NCBI RefSeq assembly: GCF_049846925.1
Contig: NZ_JBNCMT010000021.1
Location: 1 to 64,000, forward strand
Reading direction: 5' to 3'
From: Brevibacillus_H sp049846925
GTDB lineage: Bacteria; Bacillota; Bacilli; Brevibacillales; Brevibacillaceae
DNA: 64,000 nucleotides
The position numbers and the translations under genes are program-made. The first letter of the stretch is position 1; every line of letters starts with the position of its first letter. The notes under the pieces are model-generated. The model made no database searches, had not been told where the DNA came from, and saw only the letters and a program-made list of their open reading frames with translations. Below, piece after piece: positions 41,899 through 50,179 of this stretch.

Positions 41899-42093
41899 TT
41901 GATTGAAATTCCCGATGTTCAGTTTATTTTTGAGGGAAGACTCGTCACTGGTTTAGTAGTTGTCGATGTGCATGAGAGCGAATATTATGTTCGGTTAATA
42001 GAGGTAGATAATCAACTGCATGTTCCAACTGGTGAGATAAGAATTGAATCCCTAATGAGAGACTATCCTGAAAGCTTCTCTCCAAAGGAGTGA
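41899..42093 (+). CDS. Small acidic hypothetical protein
   Basis: The TTG at 41899 is chosen since GGAGGTGA lies just before it and inside the longer ATG frame from 41884. About 64 residues, beta-rich (FIFEGRLVTGLVVVDVHESEYYVRLIEV), no membrane segment. Unknown. Confidence 0.5.
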   Translation: MIEIPDVQFIFEGRLVTGLVVVDVHESEYYVRLIEVDNQLHVPTGEIRIESLMRDYPESFSPKE

Positions 42094-42196
42094 AACTAGT
42101 GGCGTTTTTGTTTTGCCATTGCTAGGAATCGGCAAGATGACTTGCTGCTTCCTCTGGAGTGACAGAACTCTAATTAATATAAAGGGAGGGGAATCT

Positions 42197-42337
42197 ATGC
42201 AAGAAGAAGTCAAACAAAAGAAACCACGTTCAACAAGGAAAAAGAAATCAGCAGAATCAGTAATACATCCCATTCATCCACGAGTAGCACGGTTTAACCA
42301 ACGTATTGAAAAATCTAGGCATTTGCAGTGCAGGTAA
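42197..42337 (+). CDS. Very basic 46-residue protein
   Basis: AGGGAGGGG precedes ATG. The peptide begins MQEEVKQKKPRSTRKKKSAE and stays basic to the end. It ends 12 bases before the CpaB-like gene and is probably part of the same operon. Unknown. Confidence 0.5.
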   Translation: MQEEVKQKKPRSTRKKKSAESVIHPIHPRVARFNQRIEKSRHLQCR

Positions 42338-42349
42338 GGGGGAACATGC

Positions 42350-43183
42350 GTGAGCATTAACCGTAGAAAACAAATACTTAACGCTTTCCTTGCTTTGGTT
42401 GTAGCGTCAGGTGGTGGGTATCTCGGATACAAGGTCATGGAAAAGCGGATTGTGGAACAGAAATATATCAAAGTTGTAGCAGTTAAGGAAGGGCATCTCA
42501 TCGAACCATACACGCCTATTCTTGCATCTGATCTTACCTATTTACCGATGTCTAAAGACCATCCTATTCCCGGTGTATTTACAGAACCATCCAAGGTAGT
42601 AGGGAAGCGAACTTTCCAAAAGGTAGGCGAGTTGAATCCTGTACTAGATTGGCAGCTCACGGAAGATAAACTTCTTCCAGATCCGAACAAGAAAGAACTT
42701 CAGTATGAGTTCAATCTAAGCGATTTTGGTACACTTACGGCGATTCGAACGGGTGATACTGTTGGTATATGGGTAAAGTACACGCCGGAGGTAGATCGGC
42801 AGGAAGGAGAACTCCCCAAAGTTCCAACTTTATTCAAGAAGACGAATCAAGCAGCCGATCTTCTCTTTATCTCAACTGCGGCAGGAATCAAGGATGGGGA
42901 AGGGGCAGAAGTCTTTTCACTTTTACCACCCAAACTGTCAACGGCTGTTGGAGATACAGTTCAGCAGGTCGTCGAAGGCTCAGACACAAGAGATCGATTG
43001 GCGGCAACCTTTCGAGGAAAGCCGACCATGACACCAGCCAAAATCCTGTTAAACCTTACGCCAGAACAACATAAAGTGCTTCAGGAAGCGAGACAGTTTG
43101 GAGATTGGCAAATTGGTGTGAGTTTGCAAGGGAAAGTGGTTTCCTCGATTGCAGATGGTAAGGTGAAAGGGGGCAGACCATGA
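42350..43183 (+). CDS. cpaB: CpaB/RcpC-like pilus assembly protein (SAF domain)
   Basis: 277 residues from GTG, with AGGGGG upstream. One N-terminal membrane helix (residues ~8-26) is followed by a SAF-like domain (KVVAVKEGHLIEPYTPILASDLTY, ~45-70) and a beta-rich region. This matches CpaB proteins of Tad/Flp pilus clusters, though Gram-positive versions lack a secretin partner. It overlaps the CpaE-like gene by 4 bases. Confidence 0.7.
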   Translation: MSINRRKQILNAFLALVVASGGGYLGYKVMEKRIVEQKYIKVVAVKEGHLIEPYTPILASDLTYLPMSKDHPIPGVFTEPSKVVGKRTFQKVGELNPVLDWQLTEDKLLPDPNKKELQYEFNLSDFGTLTAIRTGDTVGIWVKYTPEVDRQEGELPKVPTLFKKTNQAADLLFISTAAGIKDGEGAEVFSLLPPKLSTAVGDTVQQVVEGSDTRDRLAATFRGKPTMTPAKILLNLTPEQHKVLQEARQFGDWQIGVSLQGKVVSSIADGKVKGGRP

Positions 43184-44274
43184 AGAATCGTAAAATTGTT
43201 GTGCTTCATGATGAACAGGACAAAACATTCTCGATGCTGCCCAAGACATTCTTACCGATATTGGCGACTACCTCCGATACTTTCTTCGAAAAAGTAGACG
43301 AGTATAAACCTGATCTCTGCTTGATACTGCCTTCACTTATCGAAAAACAACCGTGGGAATGGCTTCCACTTGTGAAGAGTGAGTATATCGTGATTCGAGC
43401 AGCTTCAACCCAGGAACATGTACTGTTTCAGCTTCTTCAGCAATCCTATCCACAGCTTGTCGTTCTTGAGCCGTTACTAACAGAAGAGGAAATTCAAAAA
43501 TTTCTCACGTTTTTATTGGAGGGGTCAGACACCAAGGCTAGAGATGAAGAAGTTGATTGTAAAATCCGTGTGTTTCTGGGAAGTGGTGGAACGGGGATTA
43601 CCAGTTTGTTTCTTCTTGCTGCCCCTTGGTATGCCGAGCAAAACCCGGACAAAAAAATTCTTCTGGTTGATATGAACGAAGATAAACGAGATTTGAGTGT
43701 AACTCTCCGAGCACAAGCAGCTCAGCTATCCCATATGCGATCTTATTTGGTCCGTGGGAATGATGAATTTATGCCGTTTACCGTTCAACATCCATCAGCC
43801 AAAAATGTCTCGGTTATCTCAGCAGTTGAAGCATGGGGCAATCAAGAGGTTGCTACCTTTTTCCGGATGGTTCGCAAGCAATACGATGAAGTCTGGATTG
43901 ATATTGGCCGCCCGTTCCATGCAGCAAGGATTCAGGAAGAGGCAGATCAAATCATCTATGTAGTTCGACCGGACAGTCTTTCACTTGGTGGAATGTTGCG
44001 GATAATCCAGCCAGCTTTTGCCGATAAATCAAGATTGTTGCTAACTCATTTCGATGATCGGTATACTTCCATTCAAGAAGTAAAACAGTTTCTTGGACAA
44101 AATCAAGTGATGGGTGTCATTCCGTATGAATATCCTCTACTCCCTTTAAAGATTGATAAAGGTCAGATTCCCTTGTCAAAAAAGATGCGAAAAGCCTTGG
44201 AAAAATTGGACTGGACCTTTACGCAAAGTAGAAGACAACCAGGTGCTATCTTGCAGCGGTTATTCAGGAGGTGA
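43180..44274 (+). CDS. CpaE/TadZ-like ATPase with degenerate Walker A
   Basis: 364 residues. The N-terminal ~115 residues look like an atypical receiver domain; a MinD/ParA-type domain follows. The nucleotide loop reads FLGSGGTGITSLF near 134 where MinD has KGGxGKT, so both lysines are missing; ILLVDMNEDKRDL gives the Walker B-like Asp. TadZ proteins often have such changes and act as polar localisers. It sits between cpaB- and cpaF-like genes. Confidence 0.75.
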   Translation: MKNRKIVVLHDEQDKTFSMLPKTFLPILATTSDTFFEKVDEYKPDLCLILPSLIEKQPWEWLPLVKSEYIVIRAASTQEHVLFQLLQQSYPQLVVLEPLLTEEEIQKFLTFLLEGSDTKARDEEVDCKIRVFLGSGGTGITSLFLLAAPWYAEQNPDKKILLVDMNEDKRDLSVTLRAQAAQLSHMRSYLVRGNDEFMPFTVQHPSAKNVSVISAVEAWGNQEVATFFRMVRKQYDEVWIDIGRPFHAARIQEEADQIIYVVRPDSLSLGGMLRIIQPAFADKSRLLLTHFDDRYTSIQEVKQFLGQNQVMGVIPYEYPLLPLKIDKGQIPLSKKMRKALEKLDWTFTQSRRQPGAILQRLFRR

Positions 44275-44282
44275 TCGAGTAA

Positions 44283-45551
44283 ATGGATATGGAGTTTTTC
44301 ATAAGAAAGACAAAAGAATATTTTACCAGTATGAATGAGATTCACCCGGAGATTCAGGAGAATATCAAGCAACAACTTCATGCGGCAGCACAAGGCAATC
44401 AGCAGGCAAAAGAAATATTGGCCCGCCAGCTTGAGAGCCATTTTGTTTATAATCGCTGGACACCTTCTGCATCTTTGTATCCCAATGTACCGATCTATTT
44501 ATCACTGATCTATCGAACGTTCGGGCAGATGGTCTTGGATGCTGTATTATTTCAAAGTCCATTTATTGAGAACGTTTGGATTTTTGAAAACAGGCCTGTT
44601 GAGTACACGGAACACGGAATCCTAAAAACCTATCCCTATATCCCAACTTCTGAAGAGGTAGAGGTTTTGCAAAACGAGGTTGCTCATCTTACAGGCGGGA
44701 CACTTCATGCCAAACGTTCTGCCTTGTCTGGTGAAATCAAGCAGAACCGATTACGAATCCAAATGTATTGCCCTCCAAGAAGTATCCGAACGATTATCGT
44801 CCGTATTCCTGATAAGGGATATTTAACCCTTGAGACGATGGAAATGGATCAGAAGATCCGGAATCTGTTACGAGAAATCGGGCGGAGCAGGGCTAGTATC
44901 GCCATAGCCGGAGGGATGGATACAGGGAAAACAACACTCCTTCGATCATTGATTCTGGAGAAAGATCCGCAAACGAATACGCTCACAGTTATTGAACAGG
45001 TTCCAGAGCTTGGAATTGGAGAGATTTGGGGCAAGGTTGTGGTTGAAAAGTGTTACGTGGAAGAAGAGCCATTTGAAGTCATGTATGGTCACAGCTTCCG
45101 TAATTCAACCCGATCATTGGCAGTGGGAGAGATGCGCTATCCATTCGAAGCACACTATGTCACTGAATCTGCTTTGAGAGCGCCAGGTTTTACATTCACC
45201 TCGCTGCATTTGAAAGTTGTTTCCCCCAAGGATGCTATGAGGACGTTTGAATCATTGGTCTATCAGTATCGCAAAAGCGATAGAGAGGGGATCAGACAAG
45301 ATATAGCCGGTGGATTGGATTTATTCATCATGCTTGAGAAGGACTACCATTCAGGAAAACGGTATGTGTCCAGTGTTTTCTGCCCCTATCTAAATGACAA
45401 GAATCAACTGGATGCCAAACACTTGGTATACCGTGATAAAAACGGCAATTATGTATGGACGGGTGAGAAGATCCCAGCGGAAAAAAGAGGGCTGTTTGAG
45501 AGTGAACCAGATGTGAATATCGATGCTTTGCAGCAGTTGGGAGTGTGGTAA
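44283..45551 (+). CDS. cpaF: CpaF/TadA/VirB11-family secretion ATPase
   Basis: 422 residues. AGGAGGTGA lies 7 bases before ATG. Walker A is AGGMDTGKTTLLRS (~213); the Glu/His-box region follows (TVIEQVPELGIGE, RSLAVGEMRYPFE). It would power the Tad-like machine from the cytoplasmic face. The Walker B segment reads LAVGEMR, as in CpaF. Directly followed by tadB- and tadC-like genes. Confidence 0.88.
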   Translation: MDMEFFIRKTKEYFTSMNEIHPEIQENIKQQLHAAAQGNQQAKEILARQLESHFVYNRWTPSASLYPNVPIYLSLIYRTFGQMVLDAVLFQSPFIENVWIFENRPVEYTEHGILKTYPYIPTSEEVEVLQNEVAHLTGGTLHAKRSALSGEIKQNRLRIQMYCPPRSIRTIIVRIPDKGYLTLETMEMDQKIRNLLREIGRSRASIAIAGGMDTGKTTLLRSLILEKDPQTNTLTVIEQVPELGIGEIWGKVVVEKCYVEEEPFEVMYGHSFRNSTRSLAVGEMRYPFEAHYVTESALRAPGFTFTSLHLKVVSPKDAMRTFESLVYQYRKSDREGIRQDIAGGLDLFIMLEKDYHSGKRYVSSVFCPYLNDKNQLDAKHLVYRDKNGNYVWTGEKIPAEKRGLFESEPDVNIDALQQLGVW

Positions 45552-45554
45552 TCC

Positions 45555-46535
45555 GTGGATCAAATGATCATGGAAATCACACTCTTTTTATTTGCTGGAA
45601 TCGGTTTGTACGCTCTTTGGTACAGCTTGGGCCTTATTACAATTTCAAAAACTCAATTAAAAAAGCCAAATGAATATCACGTATTAAGAAAAAGCATTGA
45701 TACCAGGCTTCTTAGCTGGTTTTTTCAGAGAGGATCGGCTTATCAAACGAAAAAAAGCCAACAATTGATCAAGAATACATTAACGAAGTGGCAAATGTGG
45801 AGTGAAATTGGATTGGAACGGCCCCTATCATTGACAGGATTATTTCTTCAATCGGTATTCCTTGCAAGCGTGTTTGGAATCGTTGTGGAATGGTATACGA
45901 ATCAGTTCCTGTTAACTGTCTTATTCACTGGTCTAGGTGGAGTGCTCCCGCAACTACTTTTAAAGGCAAAGTTCATGAGCGTTGCTCATCGAGCAAAAAG
46001 AAAGGGGTTGCTTCCCTTTGTCGACGTGTATAAAAACAGTTATGTCAGAACGAAAGAAAACATCATTACCGCTTTTCACTACTCAGAACCGGATTGTCCG
46101 AAGGAAATGACTCCTGTCTTGTCCTGGCTGTTAAGGCGACTTCATAATGGGTCATCCCAGAAGGAGGGATTGAGAGAATTTGCTCAGATCCTTAATTCTG
46201 AGTGGGGCCATACGTTTGTCAATTATCTGATTTCCGGTCTGGAAGGAGAAGCCGATAACATTACCCGATCGCTTACGCAGCTTCAGCTCGAAATGCATAC
46301 TTCTCGGGATGAGGAAGAAGAGCGAGAGATTATCACAATTGGCGCCTTTTATTCGAACTTCATCGTTATCGGACTTACTTTTCTAGGAATTGTATTCCTG
46401 GCATCCTTTCTGCCGATGATGAAGCAATTTTTTCTACAGACGGACGAAGGGCACAGCTTGCTGGCTTTTGCATTTGTCACCTGGATCGTAATGATTATCT
46501 ACTCCTATTTCAGAATGAAAGGAGGTAATATATGA
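45555..46535 (+). CDS. tadB: TadB-like membrane protein (type II secretion F family)
   Basis: 326 residues from GTG at 45555, 3 bases after the CpaF-like stop; the ribosome binding site (GGGAG) is weak, implying coupling. Membrane helices near 6-26, 100-140 and two at the C-terminus, with the cytoplasmic stretch between, give the TadB plan. It overlaps the next gene by 4 bases. Confidence 0.7.
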   Translation: MDQMIMEITLFLFAGIGLYALWYSLGLITISKTQLKKPNEYHVLRKSIDTRLLSWFFQRGSAYQTKKSQQLIKNTLTKWQMWSEIGLERPLSLTGLFLQSVFLASVFGIVVEWYTNQFLLTVLFTGLGGVLPQLLLKAKFMSVAHRAKRKGLLPFVDVYKNSYVRTKENIITAFHYSEPDCPKEMTPVLSWLLRRLHNGSSQKEGLREFAQILNSEWGHTFVNYLISGLEGEADNITRSLTQLQLEMHTSRDEEEEREIITIGAFYSNFIVIGLTFLGIVFLASFLPMMKQFFLQTDEGHSLLAFAFVTWIVMIIYSYFRMKGGNI

Positions 46536-47374
46536 ACCTCATTATTGAACAGATATGGCTTGTATTGTTTACTTCTGGATTGTTTTGGTTGATATGGAGC
46601 TTATTTACGCTGCGAGAAGGAACGTTACGGATTAGAGATAAACCTGACTCGTACCGGATCTTGCGGCTAAGAGAAAGAAGTAAAAAGTGGGTGTCAACTG
46701 CAAATTGGGAGGGTATCCGACAGCAATTAAAACGGGCAGGATTGACATTATCACTGGGAGAATACCTGCTTTTTTTTCTACTATTGCTTTTTACGGTTGA
46801 GTCTTTTCTCGCTGTTTGTGGTGTGTTGCTTCAGAGTAAAGGAGTATTTGTGGTTACTCTGATCCTTCCGTTCGGATCATTATGGTTGTCTTTCTATTAT
46901 GTTCAATATCGCAGTGATCAACGAAAACGCATCCTACAGGGAGACTTCATCCATTGTTTCTCCCGTTTAGCCGACTTTGTGCAATATCATCAAATTTCTG
47001 ATTTTGAGAAAATCAGACGTTCTTTGGTCGGAACAAGAATTTTGCATCAAGCGTTAGTCGAAGAGGTGTACTTTCGAAAAGATATTTCAGGTGCTCTTCA
47101 GAAGATGGAAGAATGGGTAGCGTTTCCTGAAGAAAAATTGATGCTACGTAATGCACTGCATGAGGCGTTATATTCATTACCTGAGATTTCACAGAAGAGT
47201 CTAATATACTCCGTTGATAATCTTCGTGCAAGAAGAGCTGCCAGATGGAGAAGAGAATTGGCAAGGATTGAATTTTTTGCCTTGCTTTCTCCAAGAGTTG
47301 GAGTAGGTGTTTTTGCTGTCATCATGATTACATCGATGTGGTTGGTAATCAAAAAGATGATGGGATGGAGCTGA
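46532..47374 (+). CDS. tadC: TadC-like membrane protein
   Basis: 280 residues. AAAGGAGG lies 6 bases before ATG. Membrane helices near residues 5-25, 75-95, 100-120 and at the C-terminus (FALLSPRVGVGVFAVIMITSM). It pairs with the preceding TadB-like protein as the inner-membrane platform. Confidence 0.7.
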   Translation: MNLIIEQIWLVLFTSGLFWLIWSLFTLREGTLRIRDKPDSYRILRLRERSKKWVSTANWEGIRQQLKRAGLTLSLGEYLLFFLLLLFTVESFLAVCGVLLQSKGVFVVTLILPFGSLWLSFYYVQYRSDQRKRILQGDFIHCFSRLADFVQYHQISDFEKIRRSLVGTRILHQALVEEVYFRKDISGALQKMEEWVAFPEEKLMLRNALHEALYSLPEISQKSLIYSVDNLRARRAARWRRELARIEFFALLSPRVGVGVFAVIMITSMWLVIKKMMGWS

Positions 47375-47388
47375 AGGAGGGATAAACT

Positions 47389-47574
47389 ATTGAAACAATC
47401 AACAAAATCGTTAGCTTTCTACTGGAAATCCTTATCGGCATTGTTTTGGTCTCAGTTGTGTTAGTGGTTTTATGGAAGGGAATAGGTGCTGATCCTGTTC
47501 AACCGAACCAACAACCTTCTGGACTTACGCAAGAAGTAGGAAAGCAGATGAAGGAACTAGTACCCCAAAAATAA
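47389..47574 (+). CDS. Small membrane protein with apparent ATT start
   Basis: AAGGAGGG lies 7 bases before an ATT codon that opens a 61-residue frame (first residue then ETINKIVSFLLEILIG). An in-frame TAA directly upstream excludes an earlier start, and the alternative TTG shifted by one base runs into a stop after 24 codons. The product aligns with the next gene's MEIVNKIIGGLLLGILG, one membrane helix and a polar Gln/Pro tail. Either a rare ATT start or a single-base error. Confidence 0.6.
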   Translation: METINKIVSFLLEILIGIVLVSVVLVVLWKGIGADPVQPNQQPSGLTQEVGKQMKELVPQK

Positions 47575-47596
47575 GTTGTGAGTTGGAGGATTGAAA

Positions 47597-47821
47597 ATGG
47601 AGATTGTTAACAAAATAATAGGTGGACTTCTGTTAGGAATACTTGGTTTAGCTTTGATTGGCTCGGTAGTTTACTTGGGTTTTGGACCTTCTGTCCAACA
47701 ACAGACTAATGATCAGGCTAATCAAACATCCGGTTTGAAAAATAACCCTGCTAATGGTACAGTCACAATTCCTGCGATTACGGGTAGCGAAACCCCATCC
47801 CAGGCTGATACGTTCAAATAG
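47597..47821 (+). CDS. Small membrane protein, paralogue of the preceding gene
   Basis: 74 residues; GGAGG is 7 bases before ATG 47597. One helix (residues ~5-30) followed by a low-complexity Asn/Gln/Thr/Pro tail that would face outside. The position after tadC-like suggests a pilin-like or pseudopilin role, but no prepilin cleavage motif is evident. Confidence 0.65.
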   Translation: MEIVNKIIGGLLLGILGLALIGSVVYLGFGPSVQQQTNDQANQTSGLKNNPANGTVTIPAITGSETPSQADTFK

Positions 47822-47968
47822 ATGAAGACAGGGGTAATTGCCACACTTATCTTATCCCTACTTGTTCTAACAGTTGCAGGAGCAATATGGCTATCAACGG
47901 AGTTCCAACAGATGAAGGAAAGTCATCAGCAGCGTAAAGATTCCATTGTGAAAGCTTCTTATCAGTAA
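47822..47968 (+). CDS. 48-residue single-helix membrane peptide
   Basis: The ATG follows the previous stop codon directly, with no own ribosome binding site (coupled translation). One hydrophobic helix (VIATLILSLLVLTVAGAIWL) followed by a charged stretch (FQQMKESHQQRKD). Candidate structural component of the machine. Confidence 0.55.
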   Translation: MKTGVIATLILSLLVLTVAGAIWLSTEFQQMKESHQQRKDSIVKASYQ

Positions 47969-47981
47969 GGGGGATTGAGTC

Positions 47982-48398
47982 ATGAAAGGAATTCTATCGT
48001 TTATGCTGATCCTCTTGTATTTTGTACCTGTTATTGTGGGTATCGTCGGTTTCTCAGAAATGCAACAAGAAAAGGCAGAAGTGCGAGGCATTTGGGAGCA
48101 AGTATTACGGGAAATGTCCGCAGAGGGATATTTGAGTCCTTCCGTAAAAAATCATTATACGCAGGTGTTACAGAAGCGGGGGTATTCGCAAGGTACTCCT
48201 TTTTTTGTTGCTTCTCATGTAACGAGCAGTTCAAGGGCGATTCGCCCACAGCATGGTGAATTCACAAGTTCTCAAAATCAGGTGACCTTGACCATACAGG
48301 TTGAACCAACACCGTGGGTACGAGCAATTGTTTTTCTCCATGGAGAAAAAACAACATTTAAATTTACAGGGACAATGATCAGTGAGTATATCCCCTAG
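47982..48398 (+). CDS. Membrane-anchored hypothetical, TadE/pseudopilin-like
   Basis: 138 residues; AAGGGGG precedes ATG. The N-terminal hydrophobic helix (ILSFMLILLYFVPVIVGIV) followed by a Glu-containing helical segment and a beta-rich external domain is the plan of TadE-like minor pilins. A similar protein is encoded at 55934. Family assignment is tentative. Confidence 0.6.
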   Translation: MKGILSFMLILLYFVPVIVGIVGFSEMQQEKAEVRGIWEQVLREMSAEGYLSPSVKNHYTQVLQKRGYSQGTPFFVASHVTSSSRAIRPQHGEFTSSQNQVTLTIQVEPTPWVRAIVFLHGEKTTFKFTGTMISEYIP

Positions 48399-48417
48399 TC
48401 CAATGGAGGCAAATAAC

Positions 48418-48561
48418 ATGGAGTTTTTATCTAGCCCCATCACATGGTTACTGGGAATTCTCTTCCTGATAGCGTGTGGAGGGTATTTACTGTTTGGTAC
48501 AGACGGTGTATTGCCTACTACAATTGAGTTCTTTCGAAATTTGATCGAATATGTTGCATGA
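48418..48561 (+). CDS. 47-residue membrane peptide
   Basis: GGAGG is 9 bases before ATG. One central hydrophobic helix (WLLGILFLIACGGYLLFG). It overlaps the region before the thioredoxin-like gene. Unknown. Confidence 0.55.
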   Translation: MEFLSSPITWLLGILFLIACGGYLLFGTDGVLPTTIEFFRNLIEYVA

Positions 48562-48575
48562 AAGGTGAGTTCATA

Positions 48576-48974
48576 ATGGTAACTATAATCAAGCGTAATA
48601 AATGGTTGGCAGCAGGAATCCTCTTATTGCTTCTGGCAAGTTTGTTGGCCGTGTTTGTCTCAAAAGTAAATGCTGATAATCAATCTGTCAAATTGATCTA
48701 TGTGTACAGCTCCAGTTGTGGTTACTGCCAGAAATTTGAACCGACCTTTTCAAAAGTGATCAAGGAATTTCCTGATCTGAAGGTAGAGAAAATCAACATC
48801 TTGGAGAATGCTGAAAATATGGAGCGAGCGAAAGCTTTGGGAGCTATGGTAACTCCAACTCTATTTATTGAACAACAGGGGAAAGTGATTGACAAAATGG
48901 AAGGTAACGTTGGGGTGGAAAAACTAAGAAGCTTCTTACAAAAAACACAAAATTCCCGTGAATTAGAAAAGTAG
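48576..48974 (+). CDS. Membrane-anchored thioredoxin-like protein
   Basis: The ATG at 48576 is preferred (AAAGGTGAG 6 bases upstream), giving 132 residues. An N-terminal anchor (AAGILLLLLASLLAVFV) precedes a thioredoxin fold with the active site SSCGYCQKFEP and the cis-Pro segment MVTPTLFIE. The catalytic domain should lie outside the membrane, where it could form or isomerise disulfides in the Cys-paired giant protein encoded 1.2 kb downstream. Confidence 0.82.
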   Translation: MVTIIKRNKWLAAGILLLLLASLLAVFVSKVNADNQSVKLIYVYSSSCGYCQKFEPTFSKVIKEFPDLKVEKINILENAENMERAKALGAMVTPTLFIEQQGKVIDKMEGNVGVEKLRSFLQKTQNSRELEK

Positions 48975-48990
48975 TGAAAGGAGAAATTTG

Positions 48991-49149
48991 ATGCAAACGA
49001 CAGAAAGTGTAATTGCGGGTTATGAAACCGAAAGTCGGTTGATTCGTTTTTGTCCAAGTTGCTCTATAGAGTTTATGGAACCACTGCCTAATGGTTACTT
49101 TGCTTGTGACAATTGTATGGTAGTTGGTCAAGTGGATGCCTATTTATAG
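48991..49149 (+). CDS. 52-residue zinc-ribbon-like protein
   Basis: AAAGGAG precedes ATG by 7 bases. Two pairs, CPSC and CDNC, are separated by 17 residues, fitting a four-Cys zinc ribbon. No membrane segment. Unknown role. Confidence 0.65.
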   Translation: MQTTESVIAGYETESRLIRFCPSCSIEFMEPLPNGYFACDNCMVVGQVDAYL

Positions 49150-49276
49150 GGAGGAAATGGTAAAATAAAGAAGAACTACTTAGTTAAATAGAAAGTGCGC
49201 TCGAACTTACCAGATCTGCTATAAATGGGCGAAGCATAAAAGAGTTAAGTACCAACCGATAAAGGAGGGTTAGCGG

Positions 49277-50164
49277 ATGAAACGAAAGTTTTTCACTCTG
49301 ACAAGTAAAGTGATTTTGGCAGCCACACTTGCATTTGGCGGCACTGTAACAAGTTTGGCGATTTCGAATACGGCTACTGCTGCACCTGTAAAAAAGGACT
49401 ATGAGAACCATCCAGAAAAGGCTAACATCCAATGGGCGCTGGACAATAAATTCATGTATCTGAATGCAGATGGAACTTTTCGGCCAGATACTACAATATC
49501 ACAAAGTCAACTGATCGCTGGACTTTCTGCCATGATGGGATTGAAGGATAAAGCACCTGTTCCTGAGATTCCGGTTGGTCACTGGGCAAAAGATGCTTAC
49601 GAGAAGGCAAAAAAAGCTGGAATACTCAATGGTGTTACCATTGATAGCAACAAGCTTCTGCAAAAAGGTGAAGTTGCTATCATTACATTGAATATCTACA
49701 CGTCAATGTGGGGCAAGAAGCTTGATGGCTACACCAATGTTGGTATGTTAGTTAACACTGGTTGGATGAAGCCATTTCTCCCTGGTCCCAAATACAACGA
49801 GACAGTCCTATTTACTCGTGCAGATACAGCAGCCATTCTAAAGGCGATCCATACGGATAAAATAGGAATTGCTACTGCTGAAAAGTATGCTTTGGAATTT
49901 CATAAGAGTCTGAGCATTAAGAATGGTGTTCTGACAATGAAGGTTCCAAAAGAATATGTTGAAGGAAATCTAATGCTTGGGGTTCAACTTCTCACACAAG
50001 ACAATAAACTTGAACAAGCTCCATATGGAAAGACATACTCAATCAAATTATCAAGTTACAAAAAAATAGGCTTTTCAGCAATAGGTGATAAATCAAGATC
50101 GTATGCTTCATACTTGTATGAATTACCAAAAATTGAGCGAATTGATGTTCGAAAAAGAAAATAG
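49277..50164 (+). CDS. Secreted protein with SLH-like N-terminal repeats
   Basis: 295 residues; AAAGGAGG precedes ATG. A signal peptide (MKRKFFTLTSKVILAATLAF, cleavage after ATAA ~38) is followed by S-layer-homology-like units (WALDNKFMYLNADGTFRPDTTISQSQLIAGL and HWAKDAYEKAKKAGILNG) that could bind cell-wall polymers. The C-terminal half is unrecognised. It ends 15 bases before the giant gene, so it may anchor or display that product. Confidence 0.75.
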   Translation: MKRKFFTLTSKVILAATLAFGGTVTSLAISNTATAAPVKKDYENHPEKANIQWALDNKFMYLNADGTFRPDTTISQSQLIAGLSAMMGLKDKAPVPEIPVGHWAKDAYEKAKKAGILNGVTIDSNKLLQKGEVAIITLNIYTSMWGKKLDGYTNVGMLVNTGWMKPFLPGPKYNETVLFTRADTAAILKAIHTDKIGIATAEKYALEFHKSLSIKNGVLTMKVPKEYVEGNLMLGVQLLTQDNKLEQAPYGKTYSIKLSSYKKIGFSAIGDKSRSYASYLYELPKIERIDVRKRK

Positions 50165-50179
50165 CAATGGGGTGGCAAA

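Noticed and set aside
42113..42337. Longer 74-codon start for the basic peptide gene
   Set aside because: The ATG at 42197 has AGGGAGGGG at correct spacing; the upstream ATG does not.
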